DNA of 64,000 nucleotides from Hyphomicrobiales bacterium (GTDB lineage Bacteria; Pseudomonadota; Alphaproteobacteria; Rhizobiales; Beijerinckiaceae): positions 1 through 64,000 of the forward strand of contig UCBZ01000001.1 of the NCBI GenBank assembly GCA_900470775.1. Direction: 5' to 3'. This document shows positions 62,046-64,000 of the stretch, in pieces. The first letter of the stretch is position 1. Each line of letters starts with the position of its first letter. The translations under genes were made by a program, and so were the position numbers. The notes under the pieces are model-generated. The model saw only the letters and a list, made by a program, of their open reading frames with translations, searched no databases and was not told the DNA's origin.

Positions 62046-64000
62046 ATGGCAAGCGCGAGCGCCGGCCAGGCGGATACCTTTCCGAAATTGCTGCTGCGCA
62101 ATGCGCGTGAGCGCGGCGGTCGTGTGGCGTTCCGCCACAAGGACCTCGGCATCTGGCAGTCCTGGAACTGGGCGGAGGTCGCCGAGCAGGTCCGCGGCTT
62201 CGCGCGGCAATTGCAGACTCTTGGGCTGAAGCGCGGCGAGAAGGTCGCGATCATCGGCTACAACCGGCCGCGTCTCTACTGGTCGATGGCGGCCGCGCAA
62301 TGGCTGGGGGCCGTGCCGGTGCCTGTTTATGCCGACAGCGTCGCCGACGAGATGGCTTATGTGCTGGATCATGCCGAGGCGGTCTTCGCCGTGGTGCAGG
62401 ACCAGGAGCAGGTCGACAAGATCCTCTCGATCGCGGAGCGCCTGCCGAATCTGCGCCACATGCTCTATGACGAGCCGCGCGGTTTGCGCGACTACGACCA
62501 TGGCAAGCTGCATGCGATCGACGAGATCATCGCGACCGGGCGTAAGGACCTCGCTTCGAACCCTGATGCTGCCGTCGCGCTGGAGCGCGAAATGCAGGCC
62601 GGTTCAGGCTCGGACCTCGGCATCATCCTCTACACCTCGGGTACCACCGGCCGGCCCAAGGGCGTCATGCTCAGCCATTACAACATCATCACGGCTGCCG
62701 AGATCGGCTGCCAGTTCGACGGGCTGAACGAGAGCGACGAGATCATCGCCTATCTGCCGATCGCCTGGGTCGGCGACCATGTCTTCTCCTATGCGCAGGC
62801 GATCGTCGCCGGCTTCTGCGTCAATTGCCCGGAGGGGCCGGAAACCGTGATCGACGACCGGCGCGAGGTCGGCACGACCTATGCCTTCGCGCCGCCGCGC
62901 GTCTTCGAGACCATGCTGACGCTGACCATGGTGCGCATGGAGGATGCCAGCGCGCTAAAGCGGAAGATGTTCCACTACTTCCTTGGTGTAGCGAAGCAGT
63001 ATGGCGAGCGGGTCCTGAACGGGGAGAGCGTGCCGCTCGGCGGCCGCCTGCTCTACGGGCTCGGCAACATCCTGGTCTACGGCCCCCTGCGCAACCGCTT
63101 CGGCCTGACCAAGATCAAGGTCGGCTATACGGCTGGCGAGGCGATCGGCCCTGAGCTGTTTAGGTTCTATCGCTCGATCGGCATCAACCTGAAGCAGCTC
63201 TACGGACAGACGGAAGCCGGCATCTACATCACCATGCAGCCGAACGGCGAGATCCGGGCCGATACGGTCGGGCGCCCGGCGCCGCTGGTCGAGATCCGGA
63301 TCGACGACAATGGCGAGGTGCTCTACCGCTCGCCCTCGATCTTCGGCGGCTATTACAAGGACCCCGAGAAGACCGCGGAGACGATGACCGCCGACGGCTA
63401 TGTCCGCTCCGGCGATGCCGGATTCTTCGACGAGGAGGGGCATCTCAAGATCATCGACCGGGCCAAGGATGTCGGCAAGCTCAGCAGCGGCGAGCTGTTC
63501 CCACCGAAATACATCGAGAACAAGCTGAAATTCTATCCCAACATCAAGGAGGCCGTGGCCTTCGGCCAAGGCCGCGACTACGCGACCGTCGCGCTCAACA
63601 TCGACCTGACGGCGGTGGGCAACTGGGCCGAGCGCAACAACGTCGTCTACGCTTCCTACCAGGAGCTCGCCGGGCACGATCTCGTCTACGACATGATCGC
63701 TCAGCATGTCGACGAGGTGAACCGCTCGCTGGCTGCCGAGCCGCTGATGGGCGGGGCGCAGATCCGGCGCTTCCTGATCCTGCACAAGGAACTCGACGCC
63801 GATGACGGCGAACTGACGCGCACGCAGAAGGTTCGGCGTGGCTTCATCGCCGAGCGCTACGCGCCGCTCGTCAACGCGCTCTATGACGGCTCGGATGCCG
63901 CCGACATCTCGACCGAGGTGACCTTCGAGGACGGCCGCAAGGGCGTGATCTCGGCCCGCGTCAAGGTTCGCGACGCCAAGACCTATCCCGCGACCGCGCC
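62046..64000 (+). CDS. AMP-forming long-chain acyl-CoA ligase, C-terminus beyond the window
   Basis: 651 codons of an open gene starting at the ATG at 62046 (GGAG 8 bp upstream). Adenylation motif YTSGTTGRPKGVMLSH near residue 200, the VGYTAGEA/QLYGQTEAG block, and VRSGDAGFFDEEGHLKIIDRAKDVGKLSSGELF are those of long-chain fatty acid-CoA ligases. It activates carboxylic acids through an acyl-AMP intermediate to a CoA thioester. Homologues of this shape often lie next to branched-chain amino acid ABC transporters, which could follow outside the window. Confidence 0.92.
   Translation, partial: MASASAGQADTFPKLLLRNARERGGRVAFRHKDLGIWQSWNWAEVAEQVRGFARQLQTLGLKRGEKVAIIGYNRPRLYWSMAAAQWLGAVPVPVYADSVADEMAYVLDHAEAVFAVVQDQEQVDKILSIAERLPNLRHMLYDEPRGLRDYDHGKLHAIDEIIATGRKDLASNPDAAVALEREMQAGSGSDLGIILYTSGTTGRPKGVMLSHYNIITAAEIGCQFDGLNESDEIIAYLPIAWVGDHVFSYAQAIVAGFCVNCPEGPETVIDDRREVGTTYAFAPPRVFETMLTLTMVRMEDASALKRKMFHYFLGVAKQYGERVLNGESVPLGGRLLYGLGNILVYGPLRNRFGLTKIKVGYTAGEAIGPELFRFYRSIGINLKQLYGQTEAGIYITMQPNGEIRADTVGRPAPLVEIRIDDNGEVLYRSPSIFGGYYKDPEKTAETMTADGYVRSGDAGFFDEEGHLKIIDRAKDVGKLSSGELFPPKYIENKLKFYPNIKEAVAFGQGRDYATVALNIDLTAVGNWAERNNVVYASYQELAGHDLVYDMIAQHVDEVNRSLAAEPLMGGAQIRRFLILHKELDADDGELTRTQKVRRGFIAERYAPLVNALYDGSDAADISTEVTFEDGRKGVISARVKVRDAKTYPATA

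Noticed and set aside
62955..63785. 276-codon minus-strand frame inside the acyl-CoA ligase
   Set aside because: Shadow of the ligase, whose adenylation motifs run through the whole interval on the plus strand.

Overview
The window is GC-rich chromosomal DNA from an alphaproteobacterium of the order Hyphomicrobiales (Rhizobiales). The evidence is a rhizobial-type flagellar locus (motC, motE, flaF, flbT, ftcR, and a DUF1217 protein beside flgF), a CarD - FdxA - S4 protein - Suv3-like helicase neighbourhood, and a DUF6894 protein. The protein style and the intergenic palindromes suggest a Bosea/Methylobacterium-like lineage; that genus-level guess is inference only.

Layout. (1) 1-14.3 kb is housekeeping and accessory: the first 30 codons of an MFS transporter and its marR regulator with two matching palindromic operators, a HisE-like pyrophosphatase, two tRNA-Arg genes (ACG, CCT), a dienelactone hydrolase, an M48 lipoprotein protease with a nuclease-fold protein, several small unknown genes, a Crp/Fnr regulator, carD, fdxA, an S4 RNA-binding protein, a 1195-codon Suv3-like helicase and an alpha/beta hydrolase. 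(2) 14.4-49.9 kb is an almost complete flagellar locus. Leftmost are SLT-fliK-motC-motB-fliH-like-fliF (minus), flagellin (minus), a higBA-type toxin-antitoxin pair (plus), flhB-fliG-fliN-small membrane protein-fliM-motA (minus), then DUF1217-flgF-fliI (plus). Next come FliL-like-FlgN-like-FlgJ-like-FliJ-like-fliR-flhA-fliQ-flgD-flbT-flaF-flgL-flgK-flgE (minus), ftcR (plus), flgBC-fliE-flgG-flgA-flgI and motE-flgH-fliL-fliP (plus). (3) 50-57.8 kb is a peptide/amino-acid utilisation block: M29 aminopeptidase, diaminopropionate ammonia-lyase, gamma-glutamyltransferase, a lone dipeptide-type ABC substrate-binding protein and an amidase. (4) 58-64 kb has a secreted DUF6454 protein, a DUF1007-NicO nickel/cobalt export pair, a Crp/Fnr regulator, and the first 651 codons of an AMP-forming acyl-CoA ligase that runs off the window.

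How it works together. The flagellar genes supply rod, hook, export gate, C-ring, stator and one flagellin. The orphan response regulator ftcR sits inside the locus behind a 449-bp AT-richer regulatory gap and probably controls the class of genes around it. FlaF and FlbT set flagellin translation. Many genes overlap by ATGA, GTGA or TGATG, so operon-wide translational coupling is likely. Several genes start at GTG or TTG (motA and flhB at TTG). fliO, fliD and fliS were not seen.

Most worth a second look: the shared operators of the marR-MFS pair; the higBA pair wedged into the flagellar locus with a possible leaderless start; a second FliL-like protein; a 90-residue FlgD; hexapeptide repeats at the end of FlbT; FtcR lacking the usual phospho-acceptor; and three families of long intergenic palindromes lying at 3' ends of transcription units. 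I did not see a clearly new multi-gene system, phage, CRISPR array or insertion sequence.
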